Positions 1 through 5,017 of a stretch of DNA of 5,017 nucleotides are shown here, piece by piece. A model generated the notes under the pieces. It did not search any database, was not told the DNA's origin, and worked only from the letters and a program-made list of their open reading frames with translations. The translations under genes were made by a program, and so were the position numbers. Each line of letters opens with the position of its first letter. Position 1 is the first letter of the stretch. The stretch comes from Methanobacteriota archaeon (lineage in GTDB: Archaea; Thermoplasmatota; Poseidoniia; Poseidoniales; Poseidoniaceae): positions 1 to 5,017 of the forward strand of contig JAPOHM010000121.1 in the NCBI GenBank assembly GCA_029979405.1, in the 5' to 3' direction.

Positions 1-1277
1 CTTATCCATTTTGTAGTCCAAGTTGTAAATTCAATATCATAAAACCAAACATAATGAGTCCATATGAATGCGCAAAATCCAATTGATAATGAAGCGATAG
101 CTAATGAATTATTTTGCTTGAAATCACGTATTGTTTTTGTTTTAAATGCTAAAAATCCTATTCCTAACAACGGAATAAATGAAGCGATTATGTCCCAAGT
201 AGATGGACTTTGAGTTAATGTTGGAAGCTTATCCCATTCAATATTAGATTGAGATATTTCTGCGTATGGGTATCCATTTTCTTCCAGCCACTCCTGTCTT
301 TTTATTTGTACGTCCCAATTCCATTGTTCCAAAGAAGATGCATGTTCTTCATCAAAATCAAACATTTCTATCGGAATTCTTGAATCTGCTGAGATAGGGA
401 ACGGTAAGTCTAACAACGTAAGCGGAATTGAAGCAATATCCCTTTGACTTATTTCTGTTGTAGCTCCGTTTTTTACACCTGCACCGGACATTAACAAGTT
501 AACTTTCATGGCTAAATCGCCAGTACTTATTGCGTGCCCACCGGATTCAGACATTCCGTGGTCTGCAGTGACCATCAAAGTCCATGTGCTCGGAATTGAT
601 AATCTGATCGAGTTCAATTGGTTGTCGAGATGCAACATCTTTTGTTTGTATTTTTCACTTTCAGTACCGAACATGTGACCTGCATGGTCGGTTCCGCCCA
701 AATGTGCCACCATCAAATCGTGTTCATCATTTGCAATCCAATTTTCAACATTGGCAATAATTTTGTCATCAGCAACATAGATGTCACTAAACCCTGCATC
801 GTATACAGTTTCGTGATTGAATCTCTCATCGGTGTAAAGGTTTGACCATACATAGAAACCTGTGAATGCTACGCTCATATTTCTTTCAAGTGCATAATGG
901 AAGGCATCATCCTTTCCGTCGTATTGTATTGCCCAGTTACGCATTGCATCGATAGGAGATGCATGTATTCCGGTTGACATTTCTTTTGTACATGGCCCAG
1001 TTAGCGTGATTTCGCTAGTTGATACCGTAGCTTTGGCTCCATAATCAGTCCAAGAAGCAAGAGTTGGCATATACTCTTCATTGTCCATGACATAAGCAGG
1101 TAATCCATCCAAAACGATTAACAAAATTCCTTCAGAAACACGTTCATGTTCCTCGGGTGGTTGTAAAGAAATACCCTCAGGATATCCTGGGCCCTGAAGT
1201 ATGCTTACTCCCGTTGTTGCTAGTGGAATAAGTAGGGGTATTATGAGGGCGAAAACAGCCATCTTCCTACTGATCAT
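1..1277 (-). CDS. GPI ethanolamine-phosphate-transferase-like membrane enzyme (alkaline phosphatase superfamily), C-terminus cut by window edge
   Basis: The frame is open from ATG at 1277 to the left edge, giving 425 residues with no stop. Residues about 6-25 are a hydrophobic signal anchor after a K/R-containing start. The full metal/nucleophile set of the alkaline phosphatase superfamily is visible: D57 in LIVLDGLP, T91 in ITLTGP as nucleophile, D197 and H201 in GGTDHAGH, D239-H240 in TADHGMSESGGH, and H248. The region ITLTGPCTKEMSTG and the DHGMSESGGHA block resemble, from memory, the matching segments of eukaryotic PIG-G/PIG-O. After the catalytic domain come two hydrophobic segments, about residues 363-385 and 392-412, as expected where the multi-spanning domain of those transferases begins. 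The family moves phosphoethanolamine from a phospholipid to a glycan outside the cytoplasm. The acceptor here is unknown, and a phosphodiesterase or other phospho-transferase is possible. A weak GGGTGG site lies 3 bases before the chosen ATG. ATG at 1262 (residue 6) is an alternative start. Confidence 0.8.
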   Translation of the reverse strand, partial: MISRKMAVFALIIPLLIPLATTGVSILQGPGYPEGISLQPPEEHERVSEGILLIVLDGLPAYVMDNEEYMPTLASWTDYGAKATVSTSEITLTGPCTKEMSTGIHASPIDAMRNWAIQYDGKDDAFHYALERNMSVAFTGFYVWSNLYTDERFNHETVYDAGFSDIYVADDKIIANVENWIANDEHDLMVAHLGGTDHAGHMFGTESEKYKQKMLHLDNQLNSIRLSIPSTWTLMVTADHGMSESGGHAISTGDLAMKVNLLMSGAGVKNGATTEISQRDIASIPLTLLDLPFPISADSRIPIEMFDFDEEHASSLEQWNWDVQIKRQEWLEENGYPYAEISQSNIEWDKLPTLTQSPSTWDIIASFIPLLGIGFLAFKTKTIRDFKQNNSLAIASLSIGFCAFIWTHYVWFYDIEFTTWTTKWI

Positions 1278-1312
1278 AGACCCACCCAAACTGTGCGCAG
1301 TAAAATGGTTTC

Positions 1313-1322
1313 AAATATATAT
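1313..1322 (-). promoter_or_regulatory. Candidate archaeal TATA box for the phosphotransferase-like gene
   Basis: Read on the minus strand this is ATATATATTT, the strongest TATA-like element in the spacer between the tRNA and the start codon at 1277. Placing transcription start about 25 bases downstream gives a leader of roughly 10-15 bases, which would still include the GGGTGG site at 1282-1287. No conserved BRE could be confirmed by eye. If real, the enzyme gene is transcribed separately from the tRNA. Confidence 0.4.
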
Positions 1323-1349
1323 CCCAAGATTTCGATTGAAAATGTAAGT

Positions 1350-1425
1350 TGGAGCCAACGGAGGGACTCGAACCCCCGACCGTCGGATTACAAATCCGAA
1401 GCACTACCAGCTATGCTACGTTGGC
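1350..1425 (-). tRNA. tRNA-Thr (anticodon UGU), CCA encoded
   Basis: The minus strand folds into a complete cloverleaf. The acceptor stem is GCCAACG pairing with CGTTGGC (7 bp). The D stem is GCAT/GTGC with an 8-base loop containing GG. The anticodon stem TCGGA/TCCGA encloses the loop TTTGTAA, so the anticodon is TGT (reads ACA, threonine). The variable region is five bases, and the T arm is GGGGG-TTCGAGT-CCCTC. Position 73 is U, which is common for archaeal tRNA-Thr, and G1-C72/C2-G71 match threonine identity pairs. The 3' CCA is encoded at 1350-1352. The mature molecule without CCA is 1353-1425 (73 bases). No intron is present. A short T run (complement of 1339-1342) follows and may help termination. 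Confidence 0.97.
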
Positions 1426-1448
1426 GCTGACCATGCGAGGCAGGTTCT

Positions 1449-1458
1449 ATTCATGAAT
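1449..1458. promoter_or_regulatory. Perfect 10-base palindrome in the tRNA-Thr upstream region
   Basis: ATTCATGAAT is its own reverse complement and lies 24-33 bases upstream of the tRNA 5' end, the distance at which an archaeal TATA element would be expected. It is AT-rich but not a consensus TATA box. It may be the tRNA promoter element, a regulator site, or chance. Confidence 0.25.
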
Positions 1459-1471
1459 GCAACGGCACAAC

Positions 1472-1477
1472 AATATC
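1472..1477 (+). promoter_or_regulatory. Weak TATA-like element before the aminotransferase
   Basis: AATATC sits about 22-27 bases before the A of the ATG at 1499. With no Shine-Dalgarno site in front of that ATG, this spacing would fit a leaderless or nearly leaderless transcript, common in archaea. It overlaps the left arm of the inverted repeat at 1476-1493. The match is weak and only spacing supports it. Confidence 0.22.
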
Positions 1478-1493
1478 GGATAACATATTCCGA
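1476..1493. repeat. Inverted repeat resembling the tRNA-Thr anticodon arm, in the divergent intergenic region
   Basis: The plus strand reads TCGGA, eight bases, then TCCGA. This is a perfect 5-bp dyad lying 5-23 bases before the aminotransferase ATG and 50-68 bases upstream of the tRNA 5' end. The arms are identical to the anticodon stem of the adjacent tRNA-Thr gene, and the minus-strand loop also contains TGT. The whole 1426-1498 gap must hold the promoters of both divergent units. The element could be an operator, a remnant of a tRNA duplication, or chance. Confidence 0.35.
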
Positions 1494-1498
1494 GAACT

Positions 1499-2776
1499 AT
1501 GGCAGAACACTTATTCATCAATGAAGCAGGTTCTGTCAAAAAAGGCAACGACACCATATTTGCTTGGTGGGCTAAGTATCAAGATGCTCTCAAATCAGGC
1601 AGAGATGCAGTAAATGCGACTATTGGTGCTTTATTAGAAAATGATGGAACTTTAGCAATCAATAAGACCGTTGATGCAACAATAAGAGAAGCTCCTGAAA
1701 ATGATATAGCATCATACGCTCCACTTTCCGGACTACCCGACTTTTTAGATCTCTCAAAGTCATTAGCATTGGGAGATACAAGAGATAAATTCGAAAAATT
1801 GGGATTTAATTTCGGTGCAACAGCAAGCCCAGGAGGGAGTGGTGCACTATATCTGGCTGCAAATAATTTCTTAGAATCTGGTGAAAATGTATTATTGAGA
1901 AATCGTCACTGGAAACCATATGGCGGTTTTTTGACCAACAACGGGTTGGGTTCTGTAACATGGCCACTTCTTCCAGACGGAGAAAACTCAGAACTGGAAT
2001 ATTTCGCACGAAAGGAATTTTCTGAATCTCTTGAAAAATTATGTCAGAAGCAGAGCAAGGTCATGGTTTGGCTAAATGATCCGGCTCACAATCCTACAGG
2101 ACTTTCCATGACCGAGAACGATAGATTTGAATGTCTTAACACGTTTGTTGATTCTGCGATTAATAATGAAAAAATAGGTCATACTCTTCTAATTGATTCT
2201 GCTTACTCCTTGTATGCAGAAGAACCGTTTGGTTGGGCTGAAACAATTTTGGAAAGTGTAGAATCAGGTTTAATGTGGCCTGAGAATTTGTTGATATGCT
2301 TTGCAATTTCACTATCAAAATCCCACACCATTTACGGGCTACGTACCGGAGCACTGGTTAGCATGCATCCGGATGCAGAATCGATTTCAAGAATTAATTC
2401 GATAATGGGCGTGACTGCAAGACAGACTTGGAGTGCAACCTCAAGATTGGGACAATATAGTGTAGTCAAGGTCCACAACTCAGAAAAATTAGGTGATGAG
2501 TGGTCAAATGAAAGAGATAGACTTGCAAGTTTACTGAAGTCAAGAAGAGATACATTTGTTTCTGAGTGCAAAAACTTAGGCATACCAATCAATCCTACCA
2601 TGGACGGTTTCTTCGCTTGGCTTGAACATGATAACCCAGAAGAGATAGCCCAAAAGTGTGCACAACAAGATGTATATTTGGTGCCCCTTGAAGGCGGTGT
2701 ACGAATTGGTTTGTGTGCAATACCGGAAGATAAAATCACTCGAGTTGCAGAAGCATTATCAGTTGCATTGAGTTGA
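1499..2776 (+). CDS. Class I-alpha PLP aminotransferase, aspartate/aromatic type
   Basis: This 425-residue cytosolic enzyme of fold-type I transfers an amino group between an amino acid and a 2-oxo acid. Visible motifs in order are GGSGA at 112-116 (phosphate cup), W138 (stacks on the PLP ring), N198 in HNPTG, D233 and Y236 in IDSAY, K274 in SLSKSH (Schiff-base lysine), R282 in GLRTGA, R308 in TARQTWS, and R402 in VRIGLC. In aspartate aminotransferase the series K258, R266, R292, R386 has offsets of 8, 34 and 128 from the lysine. Here R282, R308 and R402 have the same offsets. R402 should bind the alpha-carboxylate, and R308 could bind a dicarboxylate side chain, so aspartate/glutamate or aromatic substrates are likely. 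The exact substrate cannot be fixed from sequence alone. The length is slightly above the family's ~400. ATG at 1499 is chosen because the protein starts in good family register; no Shine-Dalgarno site is evident. It leads the plus-strand cluster, 4 bases before the next gene. Confidence 0.9.
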   Translation: MAEHLFINEAGSVKKGNDTIFAWWAKYQDALKSGRDAVNATIGALLENDGTLAINKTVDATIREAPENDIASYAPLSGLPDFLDLSKSLALGDTRDKFEKLGFNFGATASPGGSGALYLAANNFLESGENVLLRNRHWKPYGGFLTNNGLGSVTWPLLPDGENSELEYFARKEFSESLEKLCQKQSKVMVWLNDPAHNPTGLSMTENDRFECLNTFVDSAINNEKIGHTLLIDSAYSLYAEEPFGWAETILESVESGLMWPENLLICFAISLSKSHTIYGLRTGALVSMHPDAESISRINSIMGVTARQTWSATSRLGQYSVVKVHNSEKLGDEWSNERDRLASLLKSRRDTFVSECKNLGIPINPTMDGFFAWLEHDNPEEIAQKCAQQDVYLVPLEGGVRIGLCAIPEDKITRVAEALSVALS

Positions 2777-2780
2777 TTTC

Positions 2781-3158
2781 ATGAAAAATAAGAGAGAAAA
2801 TTTTCTGATATCTGGTATAGTTCTAATTGTGCTTGGTGCCTTATTTTCACTGGGCGTAAATATCGCAATGGGTAGCGTAATGGGTGTTAGTGGAATTTTA
2901 TGTTTCATAATCGGGATGTCAATACCAAGTGAATTGGGAATGAGTCCCGAAGCGATAGCAAACTGGCAACCTTCAATGGAACGGCTACCTGATGCAGGTC
3001 GTTTCATGTATCGAGTAGACGTTACTTTGGATGAACCTAAAAAATCTACAATTCTGTGTGGTCCATGTGGTAACCTAGTAACTTTAGATGGTGGGAAGCC
3101 TAACCATTTCACATGCCCTGCATGCAATAGAGAACTGTGGCATGATGAGGAAGAATGA
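2781..3158 (+). CDS. Small two-helix membrane protein with C-terminal zinc ribbon, function unknown
   Basis: I do not recognise this 125-residue protein. A basic start (MKNKR) precedes two hydrophobic helices at about 8-28 and 29-49, separated by only a short turn, so both ends probably face the cytoplasm. A linker (about 50-88) leads to a C-terminal zinc ribbon: C93-G-P-C96 and C112-P-A-C115, 15 residues apart, with an acidic end (DEEE). Zinc ribbons of this form bind zinc structurally and commonly mediate protein or nucleic-acid contacts. A membrane-tethered one could be an adaptor or a chaperone-like subunit, but nothing here decides. It begins 4 bases after the aminotransferase stop without a Shine-Dalgarno site, so translational coupling is likely. 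FolD follows after 47 bases. The cysteine pairs and hydrophobic pattern make it a real gene rather than a chance frame. A long minus-strand frame over the same bases has no such features. Confidence 0.8.
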   Translation: MKNKRENFLISGIVLIVLGALFSLGVNIAMGSVMGVSGILCFIIGMSIPSELGMSPEAIANWQPSMERLPDAGRFMYRVDVTLDEPKKSTILCGPCGNLVTLDGGKPNHFTCPACNRELWHDEEE

Positions 3159-3169
3159 AATTCCAAGTC

Positions 3170-3178
3170 AAAAATATC
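3170..3178 (+). promoter_or_regulatory. Possible internal promoter (TATA-like) before folD
   Basis: AAAAATATC lies 28-36 bases before the folD ATG in the 47-base gap, the widest gap within the plus-strand cluster. It shares AATATC with the element before the aminotransferase. Spacing fits a transcript starting a few bases before the ATG. Given the AT-rich background this is only suggestive. Confidence 0.22.
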
Positions 3179-3205
3179 ATTTCGTGATTCAATGTGGGAT
3201 AAACC

Positions 3206-4069
3206 ATGCCTGCCAAGATTCTAGATGGCAAAGCTTGTGCTTCAGACCTAGAGCATCGTTTGAAAAATGAAATTTCAACTATGGAAATAAAACCTCATCT
3301 TGCGGTTCTAATCGTAGGTGATGATCCAGCAAGCCATGTATATGTCCGCAACAAAATAAAATCATGTGAGAGGTTAGGAATTAAGTCAACCCACCTCGAA
3401 TTATCTACAGACACAACTCAGGCTGAACTTGAGTCAAAGATAATTGAAATGAATAACGATGCTTCAATAAATGGTATATTGATACAGTCTCCTCTTCCAA
3501 AGCACCTTGATGAAGAGGCACTGACAGACCTAATCGACCCGAGAAAAGATGTCGATGGATTTCATCCAAGTAATCTTGGAAAAATTGTGCAGGGTAGAAA
3601 AAACGGAATGGTCCCTTGTACGCCAGCGGGAGTTATGGAAATGCTATCTTGGGCTGAGGTGGAACTAACTGGAAAAAAAGCAGTAGTGATTGGACGCTCT
3701 TTCAATGTAGGAATGCCTCAGGCGTTGCTACTGTCCGCAAAGGGTGCGGATGCAACTGTGACAATAGTTCATTCAAGAACAAAAGATGCGAAATCAATTT
3801 GTAAAGAAGCTGACATAGTTGTTGCAGCAGTTGGCTCTCCTGAAATGGTTAAACAAGATTGGATAAAACCAGGTGCTGTTGTAATAGATGTTGGAATCAA
3901 CAGAGTTGATGACGTTTCAAGAGATAGAGGGTGGAGACTTGCAGGAGATGTAGACCCATCTGTGTCAGACGTAGCTTCACTGATGTCACCAGTTCCAGGA
4001 GGTGTAGGACCTATGACTGTTGCAATGCTAATGGCAAATACTGTAATGGCCACGAAAAGCCAACATTGA
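3206..4069 (+). CDS. folD: Bifunctional methylenetetrahydrofolate dehydrogenase / methenyltetrahydrofolate cyclohydrolase
   Basis: FolD oxidises 5,10-methylene-THF to 5,10-methenyl-THF with NAD(P)+ and hydrolyses that to 10-formyl-THF in the cytosol, supplying one-carbon units for purines and formylation. At 287 residues it has the usual bacterial-type length. The catalytic N-domain shows VGDDPAS then Y46-VRN-K50 (the conserved Tyr/Lys pair), Q94 in LIQSPLP, and D117 in KDVDGFH, followed by PCTPAG at 137-142. The Rossmann domain has GRSFNVGMP at 163-171, AAVGSPEM at 207-214 and VIDVGINR at 226-233. The C-terminal signature PGGVGPMT at 264-271 is intact. All expected residues are present, so the enzyme should be active. 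The start MPAKILDGK aligns with family N-termini; only a weak GTGGGA precedes it. Its presence indicates folate (THF) one-carbon metabolism rather than reliance on methanopterin alone, consistent with marine Thermoplasmatota. It sits between two unknown membrane-protein genes, 25 bases before the second. Confidence 0.97.
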   Translation: MPAKILDGKACASDLEHRLKNEISTMEIKPHLAVLIVGDDPASHVYVRNKIKSCERLGIKSTHLELSTDTTQAELESKIIEMNNDASINGILIQSPLPKHLDEEALTDLIDPRKDVDGFHPSNLGKIVQGRKNGMVPCTPAGVMEMLSWAEVELTGKKAVVIGRSFNVGMPQALLLSAKGADATVTIVHSRTKDAKSICKEADIVVAAVGSPEMVKQDWIKPGAVVIDVGINRVDDVSRDRGWRLAGDVDPSVSDVASLMSPVPGGVGPMTVAMLMANTVMATKSQH

Positions 4070-4084
4070 TATTTTGACACTTCA

Positions 4085-4090
4085 GAGGGG
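4085..4090 (+). promoter_or_regulatory. Ribosome binding site that decides the start at 4095
   Basis: GAGGGG followed by a 4-base spacer (attt) precedes ATG at 4095. The same hexamer and spacer precede the next gene's start at 4737, which supports this ATG over a TTG codon at 4074 that lies upstream of the site. Confidence 0.6.
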
Positions 4091-4094
4091 ATTT

Positions 4095-4727
4095 ATGGAC
4101 CCGAGGCACCCCGTCATCGGATTAATCTCAAATCTAATTGCTCTGGTAGCATTTGTTGGAATTTTATTTTCTCTTTTGCTACCCATTTTGACGCCAAAAG
4201 GCTGGGATACAGTAGAATTTATTTTACTTGGAATTGTTATTTTATCAATTGGGGTTTCTTATTGGGCAAGAAGAGAACATGAAGTACTCGTGGTACACGC
4301 CCACGGCGATTCCTCTTCCCAATACATGGATTTGGAGGATTTACCAACAATGGTTTCATCTAACAATGAAAGTAATTTTGTGAATTCGAACACCGCTGCT
4401 GTAATCGAATCCATTGTTGGAGTACAGGCTTCGCAATCTAAGTCTTCAGTAGACGGCGCAATTGGTGTTTTATCGACAGGAGAGATAGGAATTAGTTCAG
4501 CTAGTGCAGCTTCTGAACACAAGGTTCAACATGCAAAAGTCAACATCAATCAAGAAAATGTTAACCTGCCAACTTCAGATGTCAAATCGGTTCCTTTACC
4601 TACCTTTTCTGAAGATAAATCATCGGAGGAAGTGCCGGTAGCCGCAATGATTGACTTGGATGATCTAATTGATGATGACCCAAGTCCAAAAACACCGATT
4701 GATTTACCCGAACTTCCCGACTTCTGA
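4095..4727 (+). CDS. Two-helix membrane protein with long low-complexity acidic tail, function unknown
   Basis: I do not recognise this 210-residue protein. The start is set at ATG 4095 (MDPRHP), behind a GAGGGG site; an in-frame TTG at 4074 would add seven residues and place the site inside the gene. Two hydrophobic helices at about 9-32 and 41-58 are joined by a short loop (TPKGWDT). The sequence after helix 2 begins YWARREHE, so by the positive-inside rule the tail should be cytoplasmic. Residues about 72-185 are rich in S, N, V, E and lack any recognisable domain, looking like a disordered linker. The end holds an acidic patch, DLDDLIDDD at 187-195, and the terminal peptide PIDLPELPDF, which look like short docking motifs. 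It lies 25 bases after folD and 9 bases before the PHP gene, so it probably shares their transcript. A scaffold or anchor role is only a guess. Confidence 0.75.
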   Translation: MDPRHPVIGLISNLIALVAFVGILFSLLLPILTPKGWDTVEFILLGIVILSIGVSYWARREHEVLVVHAHGDSSSQYMDLEDLPTMVSSNNESNFVNSNTAAVIESIVGVQASQSKSSVDGAIGVLSTGEIGISSASAASEHKVQHAKVNINQENVNLPTSDVKSVPLPTFSEDKSSEEVPVAAMIDLDDLIDDDPSPKTPIDLPELPDF

Positions 4728-4732
4728 GGGGG
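4726..4732 (+). promoter_or_regulatory. Ribosome binding site overlapping the preceding stop codon
   Basis: GAGGGGG begins inside the TGA stop of the upstream gene and is followed by a 4-base spacer (aact) and ATG at 4737. The overlap of stop and binding site indicates that ribosomes ending the membrane-protein gene can directly start the PHP gene. Confidence 0.6.
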
Positions 4733-4736
4733 AACT

Positions 4737-5017
4737 ATGTGGACAGACTCGATTGATTTGCATAGCCATTCCTTCTATAGTGATGGGCTACAGTCTCCAA
4801 AAGAAATGGCGAGAAGAGCACATGCAAACGGGGTGAAAGTATGGTCATTAACCGACCACGACACTAGTCGAGGTTGGGAAGAAGCAGAAGAAGAATGTAA
4901 TAATCTCGGATTGAAATTTGTCCCGGGAGTTGAAATAACCTGCAAGGTAGAAATGCAAAGCGAGACTTTAGACCCTAAATCTTGGCATCTGCTTTCTTAT
5001 TTTCCTAACGGCGCTAC
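4737..5017 (+). CDS. PHP-domain metal-dependent phosphoesterase, N-terminal part, cut by window edge
   Basis: The first 93 codons of a PHP-family protein are present; the frame is open at the right edge. Metal-binding motifs appear in the standard order: DLHSHSFYSDG with H9, H11 and D16; TDHDT with D40, H41 and D42; PGVEIT with E66; and WHLLSYF with H84. This arrangement, with the first motif almost at the N-terminus, matches stand-alone PHP phosphoesterases such as the YciV/RNase AM group, which hydrolyse nucleotide 3',5'-bisphosphates or the 5' end of short RNAs, rather than the PHP domains of DNA polymerases or HisK histidinol phosphatase. The exact substrate needs the missing C-terminal part. 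The start is firm: a GAGGGGG site lies 4 bases upstream, and the first motif begins at residue 7. It is probably cotranscribed with the membrane-protein gene ending 9 bases before it. Confidence 0.9.
   Translation, partial: MWTDSIDLHSHSFYSDGLQSPKEMARRAHANGVKVWSLTDHDTSRGWEEAEEECNNLGLKFVPGVEITCKVEMQSETLDPKSWHLLSYFPNGA

Noticed and set aside
618..845. Plus-strand frame of 75 codons
   Set aside because: It lies antisense to the catalytic core of the phosphotransferase-like gene, where the minus-strand frame carries the metal-binding motifs; its own translation has no domain.
1353..1425. tRNA-Thr as an integration site for a mobile element
   Set aside because: No integrase gene lies nearby and no direct repeat of the tRNA 3' end is visible in the window; the anticodon-arm resemblance at 1476-1493 does not extend to flanking bases.
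2332..2739. Minus-strand frame of 135 codons
   Set aside because: It is antisense to the aminotransferase active-site region (K274-R402), and the protein is a compositionally odd shadow with no motif.
2759..3166. Minus-strand frame of 135 codons covering the zinc-ribbon gene
   Set aside because: Almost equal in length to the plus-strand gene, but it lacks helices and cysteine pairs of any known form, and runs against the cluster direction; the plus frame explains the sequence.
3088..3270. Plus-strand frame of 60 codons bridging the zinc-ribbon gene and folD
   Set aside because: It overlaps two well-supported genes in another frame and has no recognisable content.
3769..4080. Minus-strand frame of 103 codons
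   Set aside because: It is antisense to the FolD Rossmann domain and C-terminal signature, and is rich in S/T/P, as expected of a shadow.
4074..4094. TTG at 4074 as the start of the acidic-tail membrane protein
   Set aside because: It would put the GAGGGG ribosome site inside the gene and add seven residues without benefit; ATG at 4095 has that site at the proper distance.
4259..4522. Minus-strand frame of 87 codons
   Set aside because: Antisense to the low-complexity tail of the membrane protein; weakly constrained sequence easily leaves such open frames. It has no start signal or motif.

Overview
The window looks like chromosomal DNA of an uncultured planktonic archaeon, most likely a Thermoplasmatota lineage such as Marine Group II/III (Poseidoniales-like). 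This is an inference from four things: AT-rich sequence (about 60% AT by eye), compact gene packing, a tRNA-Thr with U73 and an encoded CCA, and a mix of starts with GAGGGG-type Shine-Dalgarno sites and starts without any, with TATA-like boxes close upstream. No single marker proves the lineage, and a low-GC marine bacterium is not fully excluded.

Left arm, minus strand (1-1425). A tRNA-Thr(UGU) gene is followed after a short spacer by the start of a large membrane-anchored alkaline-phosphatase-superfamily enzyme that runs off the left edge. Its active-site motifs and its layout (N-terminal anchor, outward-facing catalytic domain, then C-terminal membrane helices) resemble the eukaryotic GPI ethanolamine-phosphate transferases (PIG-G/PIG-O/PIG-N). 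This is the most interesting gene here. The 73-base gap between the tRNA and the rightward genes carries a hairpin that closely resembles the tRNA's own anticodon arm.

Right arm, plus strand (1499-5017). Five tightly spaced co-directional genes follow: a class I-alpha aspartate/aromatic-type aminotransferase with all key PLP and substrate-binding residues; a small protein with two membrane helices and a C-terminal zinc ribbon; FolD (methylene-THF dehydrogenase/cyclohydrolase); a protein with two membrane helices and a long low-complexity tail ending in an acidic patch; and the start of a PHP-domain phosphoesterase cut by the right edge. Spacings of 4, 47, 25 and 9 bases suggest one or two operons, with a possible internal promoter before folD. 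The aminotransferase, FolD and perhaps the PHP protein are soluble metabolic enzymes (amino-acid, one-carbon and nucleotide or phosphate metabolism). The two small membrane proteins are of unknown function. No mobile element, CRISPR array, rRNA or obvious recent transfer is visible.
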